The notes beneath the pieces are model-generated. The model did not search any database. It was not told the DNA's origin and saw only the letters and a list, made by a program, of their open reading frames with translations. A program made the position numbers and the translations under genes. Of a stretch of DNA of 64,000 bases, positions 33,447 through 42,294 are shown piece by piece (positions within the stretch are counted from its first letter, which is position 1; each line of letters opens with the position of its first letter). Origin of the DNA: Isochrysis galbana (taxonomy: Eukaryota; Haptophyta; Isochrysidales; Isochrysidaceae); contig CM030939.1 of NCBI GenBank assembly GCA_018136815.1, positions 2,178,808-2,242,807 of the forward strand, read 5' to 3'.

Positions 33447-34265
33447 CGGCGCAACACCTGAGATACATTTGCAGCTGCACACTTGTGCACGGTCGCATAA
33501 TTTGGTCATCACTGTAGAGCACTGGACGGTCATCTGAGAGGACCGTGCCGGGGCTTGTCGCTCCGTGGCATTGGTCTTGCAATGACGCCACTCGTCTGAT
33601 CATCGAAACACCGGCGTGATCGTTGTACTACTACTATCCTCACCTTCCATGCCGATTAAGCCGTCGGATGGCACCGCCGGGATTTCGACGCAAAAGAACA
33701 ACCACAACCATGTTTCACTTGGCTTGTGTGATGGAATGCAGCTACCCTACGCATACCGGCAACACCCGAGGCGCCTGTCCACGGCCGTCGGCTCGTCTAG
33801 CAAGGTCAAATGTGAGGTGGACATTCTCGCGCCGTGCGGTGGTTGGTGTAGTGACTCTCCTCGTCTCATCACTACGGTCTCAATTTTTGCTTCATAGTGT
33901 CGCCGATTCTTGACGGAGCTACTTCTAACCTTGGGTTTTTGCATGCTTCTCCGACTCCATTTTCTTTTTGGCCGACCTACTTGACCGTTGCTACGAGCAC
34001 CGACTAAGAGCGCTTGTGTTTTGACATCCACGCCGGGGTGGCTAGCTGACCGCGTGCCATGTGAGCAAGGCACCGAAGCACAAGGAACAAGGGGGGGGGG
34101 GGGGGCAGAAGGGGGAGTGAGCGTGCGATCATGACGATGTCGTCGGGACGCCTGGGGAGGGTAGGCGTAATAGCAGTAGATGGCATCTTCAAAGTTTTTT
34201 TACTATGCTGTGTTTCCCAGCTCCAGCTAGGGTGCTACTATGTATTAGTTTTGTGCCTTGGGTCT
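33447..34265. other. Intergenic, nothing recognised
   Basis: 3' flank of the karyopherin gene, with a G-run at 34092-34105 and no conserved frame. Confidence 0.4.
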
Positions 34266-34280
34266 CAGTGCAGTCACGTG

Positions 34281-34641
34281 CAAGCGATCGGTAGAGCAAC
34301 ATACACATACAAGCACGCGCCGAGGAGACACCCAGACTGACGTCAAAGACAACACTCGTTAACAACGCACAACGCAGATCAAAAGGCCTGTGCCCGGTGC
34401 ATGCGCACTCAAGACTCAAAGCCGAAAGCCGGGCCCATGGTAGTGCACCTGGGCCGCACCCCCGCGACCAAAGAAAAAGGAACGAGGGGGAGAAGGCGGA
34501 GAGGCGGGGGAAAAGGGAATAAGGGCGATGTCGGTGATAGTGATAGGTAGTGACTAGTGACTACCGGTATGGGTATGGCAATAGGCAGTAGCAGTAGCAG
34601 TAGGTGCGTTTATGTTTAGCCCTGAATCTTCATATTTTTTT
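34281..34641 (+). mobile_element. Short 5'-truncated LINE copy with target duplication
   Basis: Flanked by CAGTGCAGTCACGTG at 34266-34280 and 34642-34656. The interior matches the 3' UTR of the LINE at 40570-40720 (GTAGTGCAC, ACCAAAGAAAAAGGAA, TAAGGGCGA), followed by TAGCCCTGAATCTTCATA and a T-run. Confidence 0.85.
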
Positions 34642-34656
34642 CAGTGCAGTCACGTG

Positions 34657-35448
34657 TGTCGTGGCTTGGCCTGTTGGTGCATTGTTAGCGGCAGTAGCGG
34701 CACTAATGCTCATTATTATTATTATGTACGGAGGGGCAAGGGTCGCAACGTCGCAACCGCCCACACTGACAGGCAGCTCTTCTACTAAATACTAGTACAA
34801 AATACAATATGCAATGCTGGACTACTACTACAATATCCTCCTGCAACGACTCTCTCCCAACGTCTCTCTCCCCCCCTTTACTCTCTCCGGTTGTCAGTCA
34901 CACAGGTCACGCGTACAAGAGAACGCGCCTCGAGATACAGAATACATCGGGAAGAGTAGAAGATCTTTGTCGTGTATCTCTTCTTCTCACATCTCTCTCT
35001 CCCGTGCGCCGCCTGCGTGCTGGGCAGAACTCCTCCTCTCATCGCGTGGCTCGTTCTCCCCGCATTTCATTCTGTAGAACTCGCCCGAAGTTTCTCTTCT
35101 TCGAGGTCTTCCCTGGCGTGCCTCTCGCCGGTGGTCCCCGAGCCGCCCCCCCCCCCCCCCCCTGTCGGCCGTTGCCCTCTCTCTCTCTCCTCTGGTGGTT
35201 GTCGCTGCCGTCGCGCAGAGACGGAGAAAGGGAGGCAACCTCGCCGGACCGAGGCTGAGGGAGGGAGAGAAGGAGGGAGGGAGGGAAGAGAAACACCGAG
35301 AGAGGGAGGAAGAGGGAGGGAGGAAGGGAGAGGGAAGGAGAGAGAGGGGAGAGGGAGGGAGGGAGGAAGTTCAAGGGAGGCAGCCGCTTCGGACAGGGAG
35401 AGAGCTGCAAACCAGCAGGGAGGGAGAGTGAGCCGGAGCACGGGTGCG
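34657..35448. other. 5' flank of the repeat-protein gene
   Basis: A C-run (35145-35162), CT-rich then GA-rich tracts (35160-35430). A long in-frame upstream reading of these tracts is unlikely to be translated. Confidence 0.4.
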
Positions 35449-36465
35449 ATGAGCGGCTCGTTGCGTCACGAGCTGCTTCGTGAGGATGCCATACGGCGGA
35501 GAGAACGGCTGGCCAATGCGAGCGAGGGGCCTCCGCTGCGCCAACGTCAGCCATTCGACAAGCAGACGACGCGCTCATCGGCGGTGCACGGCAAGCTGCT
35601 CGACGACCTGCAGATGACGCGCGTCCTCCTCGGACAGAACATGCTCAATGATGTGGCGTACCAGGTAAACGAGAAGGCGCTCTCTAGCTATAAGAACCTC
35701 GGCGGCTGCCGAGACTTCAGTCAGCAGCGTGGGCGTGTGCCCATGAGCAAGCAGGGCACCAGGATCGCGGCTGAGGGCACGTACGAGTCACACTGGTCCG
35801 CAAAGGCGCCGCCAAACATTGACCTCACGCGGACAGGCCGACCGTCAACAGGCATCCCTTTCAGCAAGCAGATCACGAGACTGCAGGACATCAACGGTAA
35901 GCTTCTCGAGGACATCGCGATGACGCGCGTGCTCTTCGCCGCGGGCAGCAACCCTGGGCCAGAGTATTATCAGCGCTCGATGGACTCGATGGACACGCCA
36001 ATCTACACATCCTCACGAAAGCGGGTCGGCATAGGCACGCGCTCATTCGGTAGCATGATCGGCCGTGTACCGATGCACAAGTCGGGTTCTCGTGCTTCAG
36101 CCGCGGGGAGCGCCCCCTCCAACTGGGAGCCGGGGGCGGGCTATTCACCCGTCATGCACCGTGGAAGCGGCTCGCTCAGCTTCGAGAAGCAGGCTGGGCG
36201 TGTGCCATTACACCTATCGGGTTTGCGTGGGGCGCCGCCGAACCCGGACTTCTCCAACTTCAGCGGCGCCCGCCGGCCGCAGACGGCCATGGCGCTGATT
36301 CGCGCTGAGGTGGCGGCTGGAGGTGCGGCTCCTAAGAAAAAGCCCGTGCAGGTGATCCACCGGCCTCCCCACGCGGGCAATCTTCCCAAAAGACACGTGC
36401 CGACCTCCAATTTCGACAAGAGCCTCTCGCGTGAGCAGTGGACGTCGCAGGTAATGCGCTCGTGA
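35449..36465 (+). CDS. Internal-repeat protein, unknown; possibly cytoskeletal
   Basis: 338 aa from ATG 35449. Two long repeats, at residues 36-64 and 138-166, share F(D/S)KQ(T/I)TR......GKLL(D/E)D(L/I)xMTRVL. Shorter units recur as FSQQRGRVPMSKQGTR, MIGRVPMHKSGSR and FEKQAGRVPLHLSGLR, so the common core is F.KQxGRVPxxxSGxR. The protein is basic, rich in Arg, Ser and Pro, with no membrane segment or enzyme domain. Regular short basic motifs of this kind are usual in microtubule-associated and axonemal proteins, but that is an inference from composition only. The start follows a GA tract that looks like 5' UTR. Confidence 0.6.
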   Translation: MSGSLRHELLREDAIRRRERLANASEGPPLRQRQPFDKQTTRSSAVHGKLLDDLQMTRVLLGQNMLNDVAYQVNEKALSSYKNLGGCRDFSQQRGRVPMSKQGTRIAAEGTYESHWSAKAPPNIDLTRTGRPSTGIPFSKQITRLQDINGKLLEDIAMTRVLFAAGSNPGPEYYQRSMDSMDTPIYTSSRKRVGIGTRSFGSMIGRVPMHKSGSRASAAGSAPSNWEPGAGYSPVMHRGSGSLSFEKQAGRVPLHLSGLRGAPPNPDFSNFSGARRPQTAMALIRAEVAAGGAAPKKKPVQVIHRPPHAGNLPKRHVPTSNFDKSLSREQWTSQVMRS

Positions 36466-37104
36466 TTGCTTCTCCGTTCGCATACGTCCAAACGTCCGAG
36501 GGGGTTGTGCGGGACGGGGAATTATGAGTTATGAGATACTACTGCAGCAACAAATGCACATGCCTCGGGGACGAGGAAATACGAGGAATATGCTCGATCC
36601 TGAGGCATATAGGCACGCGGCTGGCGAGGTGTGTGCACAAGCCGTGTGCGCACAAGGTGGTGTGAATCATGTTAATTTTCGTGAGTGATAAATGAAACGA
36701 TGGTAAAGAGGAAAGAGGGGAGCGAAAGCGAAAGTTAGTAGGTTGTGGGCTAGCAACAGTCGTGGCCAACAAAGTAATAGTTTGTAGTTTGTTCAGCATG
36801 GGGGAACGCCTCGCGCCCTCCCTGTGCCTGTGGTGTGGAGGTGTGATGTGTGAGTGCACAGAGTGGAAATGGGATTTTGGGAATGGACGCATGTATGACT
36901 TGATTGATGGAGGGATCTACGCACTATTTGCGACCGTATTTGCACCGATTAACGCAAGATGTCGAGGAAAAAATAAAATCCCTTTCTATTGTTTGAGTTC
37001 ATACAGCTCTAACATTTTTGGGGTAGGTCTGAGGATGGAGGATGGCTTGCTTGCATTTCCGCCATGCCACTAGCGATGGCACATCGTTGCACCATACTTA
37101 CCTA
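36466..37104. other. Intergenic, nothing recognised
   Basis: 3' flank of the repeat-protein gene. No conserved frame. Confidence 0.4.
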
Positions 37105-37218
37105 GGTCGGTCGCGTCGGGGTAGAAATAGGTAGCCTCGCATGCAGCTCGGTCGACATCAGATGGCGCGGGCTTCCAATCCAAGCGATTGCCGCACCACA
37201 TGCCGTTGCGAATAACAT
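37105..37218 (-). pseudogene. Candidate host exon split by the LINE (3' part)
   Basis: Read on the minus strand across the LINE, 40770-40737 joins 37218-37105 as one open frame (EGMKASKRVDVIRNGMWCG, NRLDWKPAPSDVDRA, ATYFYPDATDLG). It is preceded by an acceptor-like GGCGGCAG and ends at a perfect GTAAGT donor at about 37104. No family recognised. It may be an exon of a gene knocked out by the insertion. Confidence 0.35.
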
Positions 37219-37234
37219 CAACTCGTTTGCTGGC
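37219..37234. repeat. Target-site duplication, left copy
   Basis: CAACTCGTTTGCTGGC, identical to 40737-40752 on the far side of the LINE. Confidence 0.95.
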
Positions 37235-37258
37235 AACTATCAGTAAACTGATAGGGTC

Positions 37259-38158
37259 ATGGAGCGCGCGCCGCCGCCCGCTCTCGCTGCCGCTGCCCTC
37301 GCCGCGATGGACGAAGGACTAATGGACACGCCGCTGTCGCCGAAGCGGCCGCGCCAGGACGACCCTCCCAGCCAGGTGGGCATGGGAGCCAGCGGGCCAC
37401 GCCCGCGCACACCCGAGAACAGCGAGCGAACAGCCCGCATGCTGGTGGCCAACATTCAACACACATACGTCTCACCTCACAGCCACACCTGCCACACCAA
37501 GCCAGAGGGACGCTCCATCAGGGAAGGCCCCCGGGCCTGGACCCTACACAGCCGCGGTACCGCCCTCGCGCTCCGGCGAGAGGGGCTGACCCGGCACCAT
37601 CTCAGACAGAACCCAACTGGGGGAATGTCATACCAAGACCAAAAGAATGACAGAGACCAGCTGTGGACCCCCAAGATGGGGACAAACGACAACAAGGGAC
37701 ACAGCACTGAGAACAAACTCACCAGCGCAGCCGAGAGGCGGAGGGACAAGCGCGACTCAGGCAAGCACGCGTCGCACACAACACCAACCAGGGAGACCCA
37801 ACACATCGGACACCAACACAAACAAGAGCCAACACAAAACACCCAACACACGAAACCCTTGAGAGAGGGCGACATAGACACGGACCCAAAGGGCTTCATG
37901 GACCTCATAGGGGCTGGACCACACATGGGACTAACCCCAACCCTCTCACCGGCCACGCAGGTGGCCCTACTTGACGAAGACCTCGAACCTATCTTGTCCT
38001 CGAAAAGCTTAAATTCGGAGAAGACTTCCGCCGATACGCGAGGGCCCTCACAAACTCGGAAGCGAAACCCATCCGATACATTAAGGCAAACGGAGGCAGG
38101 AGCTTCCCGTTTAATGTGGCGAGCGGCGTCCCCCAAGGTTGCCCGCTATCACCGCTAG
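37259..38158 (+). CDS. LINE ORF1
   Basis: The frame starts at ATG 37259, immediately after the hairpin. The N-terminus (MERAPPPALAAAALAAMDEG) is also present at 54429 and, more diverged, at 29360 and 49860, so it is a real family feature. The middle is polar, rich in His, Thr, Gln and Arg. No RRM, coiled coil or zinc knuckle is evident. The last about 60 residues (after about 37975) are read in the wrong frame over RT sequence, caused by the internal deletion, so the natural protein ended or continued differently. Confidence 0.6.
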   Translation: MERAPPPALAAAALAAMDEGLMDTPLSPKRPRQDDPPSQVGMGASGPRPRTPENSERTARMLVANIQHTYVSPHSHTCHTKPEGRSIREGPRAWTLHSRGTALALRREGLTRHHLRQNPTGGMSYQDQKNDRDQLWTPKMGTNDNKGHSTENKLTSAAERRRDKRDSGKHASHTTPTRETQHIGHQHKQEPTQNTQHTKPLREGDIDTDPKGFMDLIGAGPHMGLTPTLSPATQVALLDEDLEPILSSKSLNSEKTSADTRGPSQTRKRNPSDTLRQTEAGASRLMWRAASPKVARYHR

Positions 38159-40422
38159 CCTTCCTCCTAACGGCGGAGGCCCTCACCCGGGTGATAAACG
38201 AAGACGACAGCATAGACGGCATCGTAGTAAACGGAGCAGAATTAAAAATAAGTCAATTCGCGGACGACACTCAACTCCTGGCGGCCGATTACAGCAGCCT
38301 GGCACGATCGCTCCGATGGGTGGAAAGATATGCAGCGGCCTCGTGTGGCAAACCTAACGACCAAAAATTCGAGGGGCTAAGGATGGGGTCTCTTAAAAAA
38401 AAACGGCCCCCCGCCAATTTTCGCAGATACAAGTGGCTAAAGGGAAATGAATGCGCAATCATATTGGGAGTCCCCTTGGGAGGAGCGCTGGCCACTAAGG
38501 GCTTTTGGCGGAGGCTAGTCGACAAAATAGAAAAGAAGGCCACTATATACATGGCATTCACGAACAACTTATCAATACATGGCAAAACAAAAGTAGCCAA
38601 CTTCTTAATTTACTCTATTCCAAGGTACTGGCTACAAGCACTAGCGGCCCCAAGGTGGTTCCACACGGCCGTTAAGAGAGCCGTAGACAAAATAATGTGG
38701 ACCAACACGCACACCGGGCGCAGGTTACAATGGATCAAACACCCAGAACTCCCACTGAGAAACGACTCCGTAGGAGGGCCCCACCTAGGAGTGGGCCTAC
38801 TAGACTGGGACAACCACGTTAAGGCGCTACAAGCAAAATGGGTGCTGAACTACCTAGATGCGCGTCAAGCGCAATGGAAACAAGTATTGGATGCTTGGTT
38901 CAGCCGCACAAACCTTGGAAGAGCGGCTGTCCTATCGACGATCCCAACGAACAAAATGACCGACGGCATAACAGGCTCGAGCAAACTTCCGGCGTTCTGG
39001 AAGCAGGCGTTGAACAACATCCGCGAACTAGAACTCACACCCCTAAAAACGAGTAGAGAAGGGCTACTCTCCCAACCCATGTGGGGCAGCCCGACCCATC
39101 CGGGACCCAAACTCAACCCATCATGGGAAAAACTATGGAACAAGCTCGAATGCAACGCCATCCATAACGTCTTCAAAGATTTCGAGGCGACTACGCCGTA
39201 CAGCGTGGAAGAATGCGCGCAATACCTAAAAAGCAATGACACTTATATACAATTTAAAGGGGAATATATCCCAAAAGACAATTTCTTAGCATCATGGGAC
39301 ACGCTAGTAAACCATGCGCAACTGACAGTATCGTCACTAGAGGATACAGAGACAGAGACGAGGGGGGGTACACCACCTGGACGGGCCGCTAGAGAACTAA
39401 TGGACCCGAAGGAACCGCCCCCAGAACTGCGCATAACACAGGATGGCGAATACTACATAAACATCAAAGGCACATGGTACGAGGCGGAACTCTCGTACAC
39501 CGGCACGCCAATTATCGGAGAGAGAACTAATGCCCCGCCAAACCTCGACCCATCCCCGCCAGCGCGATGGGGAGAAGGATACAAATCTAACAAGAGACTT
39601 GAGTACCCACTCGCAGACGAAAACACCCTGGACGGCAAGACGCCACTCGACGGCACGGGAGTAGCACAGCTCACCGCAGCCCTCCAGAAGGCGAGCCGCA
39701 AGCGCAAACGCCTCGCGGGGCCGACCAAATGGGAGGAGAAACTCCAAATACCAGAGAACACGTGGGCGCACCTAGCACAGCTATACACGTCCCCTATGGT
39801 GACGGCGAGAGACACACACCTACATTTCAAACACATAACGCATAGGCGAGTGGGCACGTACAACCGATTCCCCGATAGAGCAAACACGTGTCGCATATGC
39901 GGAGCGGCGAACGAATCCTCGACACACCTAGGTGAATGTACAGGGATAACCAAAATACTGGACGCGCTGAATAAGATCGCGAGATTCACACCAAGAGCTG
40001 AACGGAGCAGGGAAGACACCATCATAGACAACCTTTTTATATACCCGAAGGGCGACGCCCCAAAAGCGCTGTACACTCTATATATGTTGGCATGGAGATA
40101 TATCATAACGGACTTCTATAGAATCCACTATGACAACATAGTTTTCTCGAAAGAATCAATTCTGATAAGAACAATAGAAAGATACACCGTTTTGTGTAAA
40201 GCTCTATTATTCGCGTACGAAACCGACTCGGCGAGAACAGCCCAAGCGGGCATGGGTAGGCAACCCAAAAAAAGGATAGATCTAGGCGAACTAAGACCCG
40301 CATTTCACATAAGCGACAAAGGCAGGCTCAAACCCAGCGAGGAGCTGGCCAAGCTAGCCGCCAAACTGGGAATCGAGCACACTGTCCAAGAGACCGGGGA
40401 GCAAGGTGAAGAGGATGAATGA
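37975..40422 (+). CDS. LINE reverse transcriptase, N-terminally deleted
   Basis: The open frame begins after a stop at 37972 with LEKLKFGEDFRRYARAL (fingers/palm region). It then shows ASGVPQGCPLSPLAFLL (RT motif 4) and SQFADDTQLLAAD (the catalytic FADD motif). Thumb and connection regions follow, then a C-terminal zinc knuckle, CRICGAANESSTHLGEC (C-x2-C...H-x3-C), typical of L1/Tx1-like LINEs. The last 130 residues (IIDNLFIYPKGD, YIITDFYRIHYD, TDSARTAQAGMGRQPKKRID) recur at 27169 and 49885. No ATG precedes the RT motifs; the apurinic endonuclease and early RT motifs are gone. Function: target-primed reverse transcription, presumably inactive here. Confidence 0.88.
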   Translation, partial: RRPRTYLVLEKLKFGEDFRRYARALTNSEAKPIRYIKANGGRSFPFNVASGVPQGCPLSPLAFLLTAEALTRVINEDDSIDGIVVNGAELKISQFADDTQLLAADYSSLARSLRWVERYAAASCGKPNDQKFEGLRMGSLKKKRPPANFRRYKWLKGNECAIILGVPLGGALATKGFWRRLVDKIEKKATIYMAFTNNLSIHGKTKVANFLIYSIPRYWLQALAAPRWFHTAVKRAVDKIMWTNTHTGRRLQWIKHPELPLRNDSVGGPHLGVGLLDWDNHVKALQAKWVLNYLDARQAQWKQVLDAWFSRTNLGRAAVLSTIPTNKMTDGITGSSKLPAFWKQALNNIRELELTPLKTSREGLLSQPMWGSPTHPGPKLNPSWEKLWNKLECNAIHNVFKDFEATTPYSVEECAQYLKSNDTYIQFKGEYIPKDNFLASWDTLVNHAQLTVSSLEDTETETRGGTPPGRAARELMDPKEPPPELRITQDGEYYINIKGTWYEAELSYTGTPIIGERTNAPPNLDPSPPARWGEGYKSNKRLEYPLADENTLDGKTPLDGTGVAQLTAALQKASRKRKRLAGPTKWEEKLQIPENTWAHLAQLYTSPMVTARDTHLHFKHITHRRVGTYNRFPDRANTCRICGAANESSTHLGECTGITKILDALNKIARFTPRAERSREDTIIDNLFIYPKGDAPKALYTLYMLAWRYIITDFYRIHYDNIVFSKESILIRTIERYTVLCKALLFAYETDSARTAQAGMGRQPKKRIDLGELRPAFHISDKGRLKPSEELAKLAAKLGIEHTVQETGEQGEEDE

Positions 40423-40736
40423 ATCACTTAGGAAACCGATAAGAGAAGACACCACTAGAGGCAACGCGACCCAGACGGGACCCAACCACCTAAACACGAC
40501 CGGGAAGACAAGACACACGCGAGAGCAAGACCAACAGGCCCGCCCAGACCCCACGCTCCAAACCAGACCTCATGTAGTGCACGGAGGTCGGACCCCGGAA
40601 ACCAAAGAAAAAGGAAAGAAGGGGGGCAGGCGAGGAGGTGGAGGGAGGGGAGGTAAGGGCGACGGGAATAGAGCTGGAAAGCCCAGTAGACGGTAGGTGT
40701 GTAGCCCTGAATCTTCAGATGTTTTTTTTTTTTTTT

Positions 40737-40752
40737 CAACTCGTTTGCTGGC
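40737..40752. repeat. Target-site duplication, right copy
   Basis: Identical to 37219-37234 (CAACTCGTTTGCTGGC). Confidence 0.95.
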
Positions 40753-41575
40753 CTTCATGCCTTCATGCTGCCGCCGCCAGTGGCCAGTGGAAATGCAGCT
40801 GATAGGCCGCCGCGATCATCCCCGCGAGAGCCTCGCCAGCTCCGCCGCCTCCTGCTGGGCGACCAGCTCCGGGTCGCCTCCACGCCCGAGAGCCTTCTTC
40901 GCCTTCAAGCCATATCATCGGCCGGGGCTTTGGCCTGTGCCTTGAGCCTTGACCGGGCGCGCCACCTTTCCAGCACGAAGCGCTCTCCGGGGCTTTGGCC
41001 TGTGCCTTGGCAGGGGGGTGGAGCGCCATCGGCAACGCTTGAATAATTCCCGCACCGCCTGCCAAGGCCAAGGCCGCCACTCACCGGGCGAATATTAGAT
41101 CTGCCCCCGGTGGCGTGGCCTCGCTAGAAGCGCTCCCATGCGTTTTGCCGAGATTTCCAGCCTTTTCGACCGCAGCGGCGTGGAGCGCCGCTGCGTGTCC
41201 CGTCCATAAGCCGCCCCGGGGCCGAGTCTCGTCGATCAGCGCCGGGTGAGGCGCTATCGAACAGAGGAGCGCCGCGAGGGCCGCCTGGACGTTGGCGCTT
41301 GCAAGTCACGCGTCGACGGCCCCTGCGTCGAGGAGGTAGAGGTCGTTGTGTCGAGTACGAACGCGGGCAATTCCTGCGAGGGCCCGGTCGGGGTGGTCAG
41401 GGCGGACTTCCTTGTGGCCAAGGCAGCCGTGTGCACGCGCTGTGGGGTGCATGGTGCATGAGGTGGGTGCTCCGCGGGTGACGTCTCCCCTGCTCTAACG
41501 GTCAAAAAATACAGCCCACAGCCCACAGCCCCCCCCGCATGTTAGTAGTTATGAATCACTGTTTGGCCGCCCTAC
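40753..41575. other. Flank of the LINE; fragmentary coding potential on minus strand
   Basis: 40800-40915 on the minus strand reads LKAKKALGRGGDPELVAQQE and more with low-complexity Ala/Glu, possibly another exon of the gene interrupted by the LINE. GGGGCTTTGGCCTGTGCCTT occurs twice (about 40923 and 40990). The remainder shows no gene. Confidence 0.3.
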
Positions 41576-41976
41576 ACGTTAGCCGCCGGTGCCGCTCGCG
41601 ACGGAGTGGCCCAGAGCCCTCCGGCAAAGCTCGACGACTTGACAGGGATGGGGGGGCAGCTAACAGCTAACTGCTAACAGCTAAGCGTGGGCGGAACCGG
41701 AACCGGGACGGGCATGAGACGAAGGAGAGGTGCCAGGCCCAGGCCCGGCATGGACCTCTCCCGAGTGCTCGAACGCGAACTGAGTAACGGCAGGGACCCC
41801 CGGACACCGAAAACATGGAAGCGCTGAAGGAGGAGGAGCGGAGGGAGGGCGAGAGAGGGAAATTTGAAGGGTGTTGGTGAGCATAGTGCATAGTGCATAG
41901 TGCGCGTAGCGGTAAGTGCGCAGTGCCCAATATTGGTGGGTTAGCCCCGAATCTTCACGTGTTCTTTTTTCAACTA
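41576..41976 (+). mobile_element. LINE-related fragments
   Basis: 41576-41640 is nearly identical to 28845-28905 (GCCGCCGGTGC.GCTCGCGAC, GGAGTGGC.CAGAGCCCTCCGG). 41700-41976 is a diverged LINE 3' UTR ending TTAGCCCCGAATCTTCACGTG and a T-run. No target duplication found. Confidence 0.55.
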
Positions 41977-42294
41977 GCCGATGGTCGATGCAGGCGGAGC
42001 CCGATGTCTTGATGGCCAACGGAGACCGCACCGTGACCCGCACCATACGCATGCCCATGGCAGCTACCGACACACTACACCAAATCGATATGCACAAACC
42101 CTACCATCCAAATGGCGACACCTCTCTCACGCACTCATGGAGTCTAGCAGAGCATTGGCAACCAATGCCACCACACAATTTTGCTGGGTAGGGAGTGTCG
42201 CCAAATGTTATTGCCACTGAGTAAACATACTTCAGAAATAGCGGCGGCAATGGCACACTCCTCGTATCAATCGTGCAATGCACTTGCATCGCGC
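41977..42294. other. 3' flank of the lipase gene
   Basis: No gene seen in 318 bp. Confidence 0.4.

Larger units (their letters stand above)
37235..40736 (+). mobile_element. Nearly complete LINE (non-LTR retrotransposon) with T-run 3' end
   Basis: A 3502-bp element between perfect 16-bp target duplications. It starts with a hairpin, CTATCAG-TAAA-CTGATAG, 15 bp before the ORF1 ATG. It has ORF1 and a reverse transcriptase ORF, and ends CCCTGAATCTTCAGATG followed by 15 T (40722-40736). The endonuclease and the first part of RT are missing, through an internal deletion near 37975. Intact duplications and a long T-run imply a young insertion. Confidence 0.93.
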
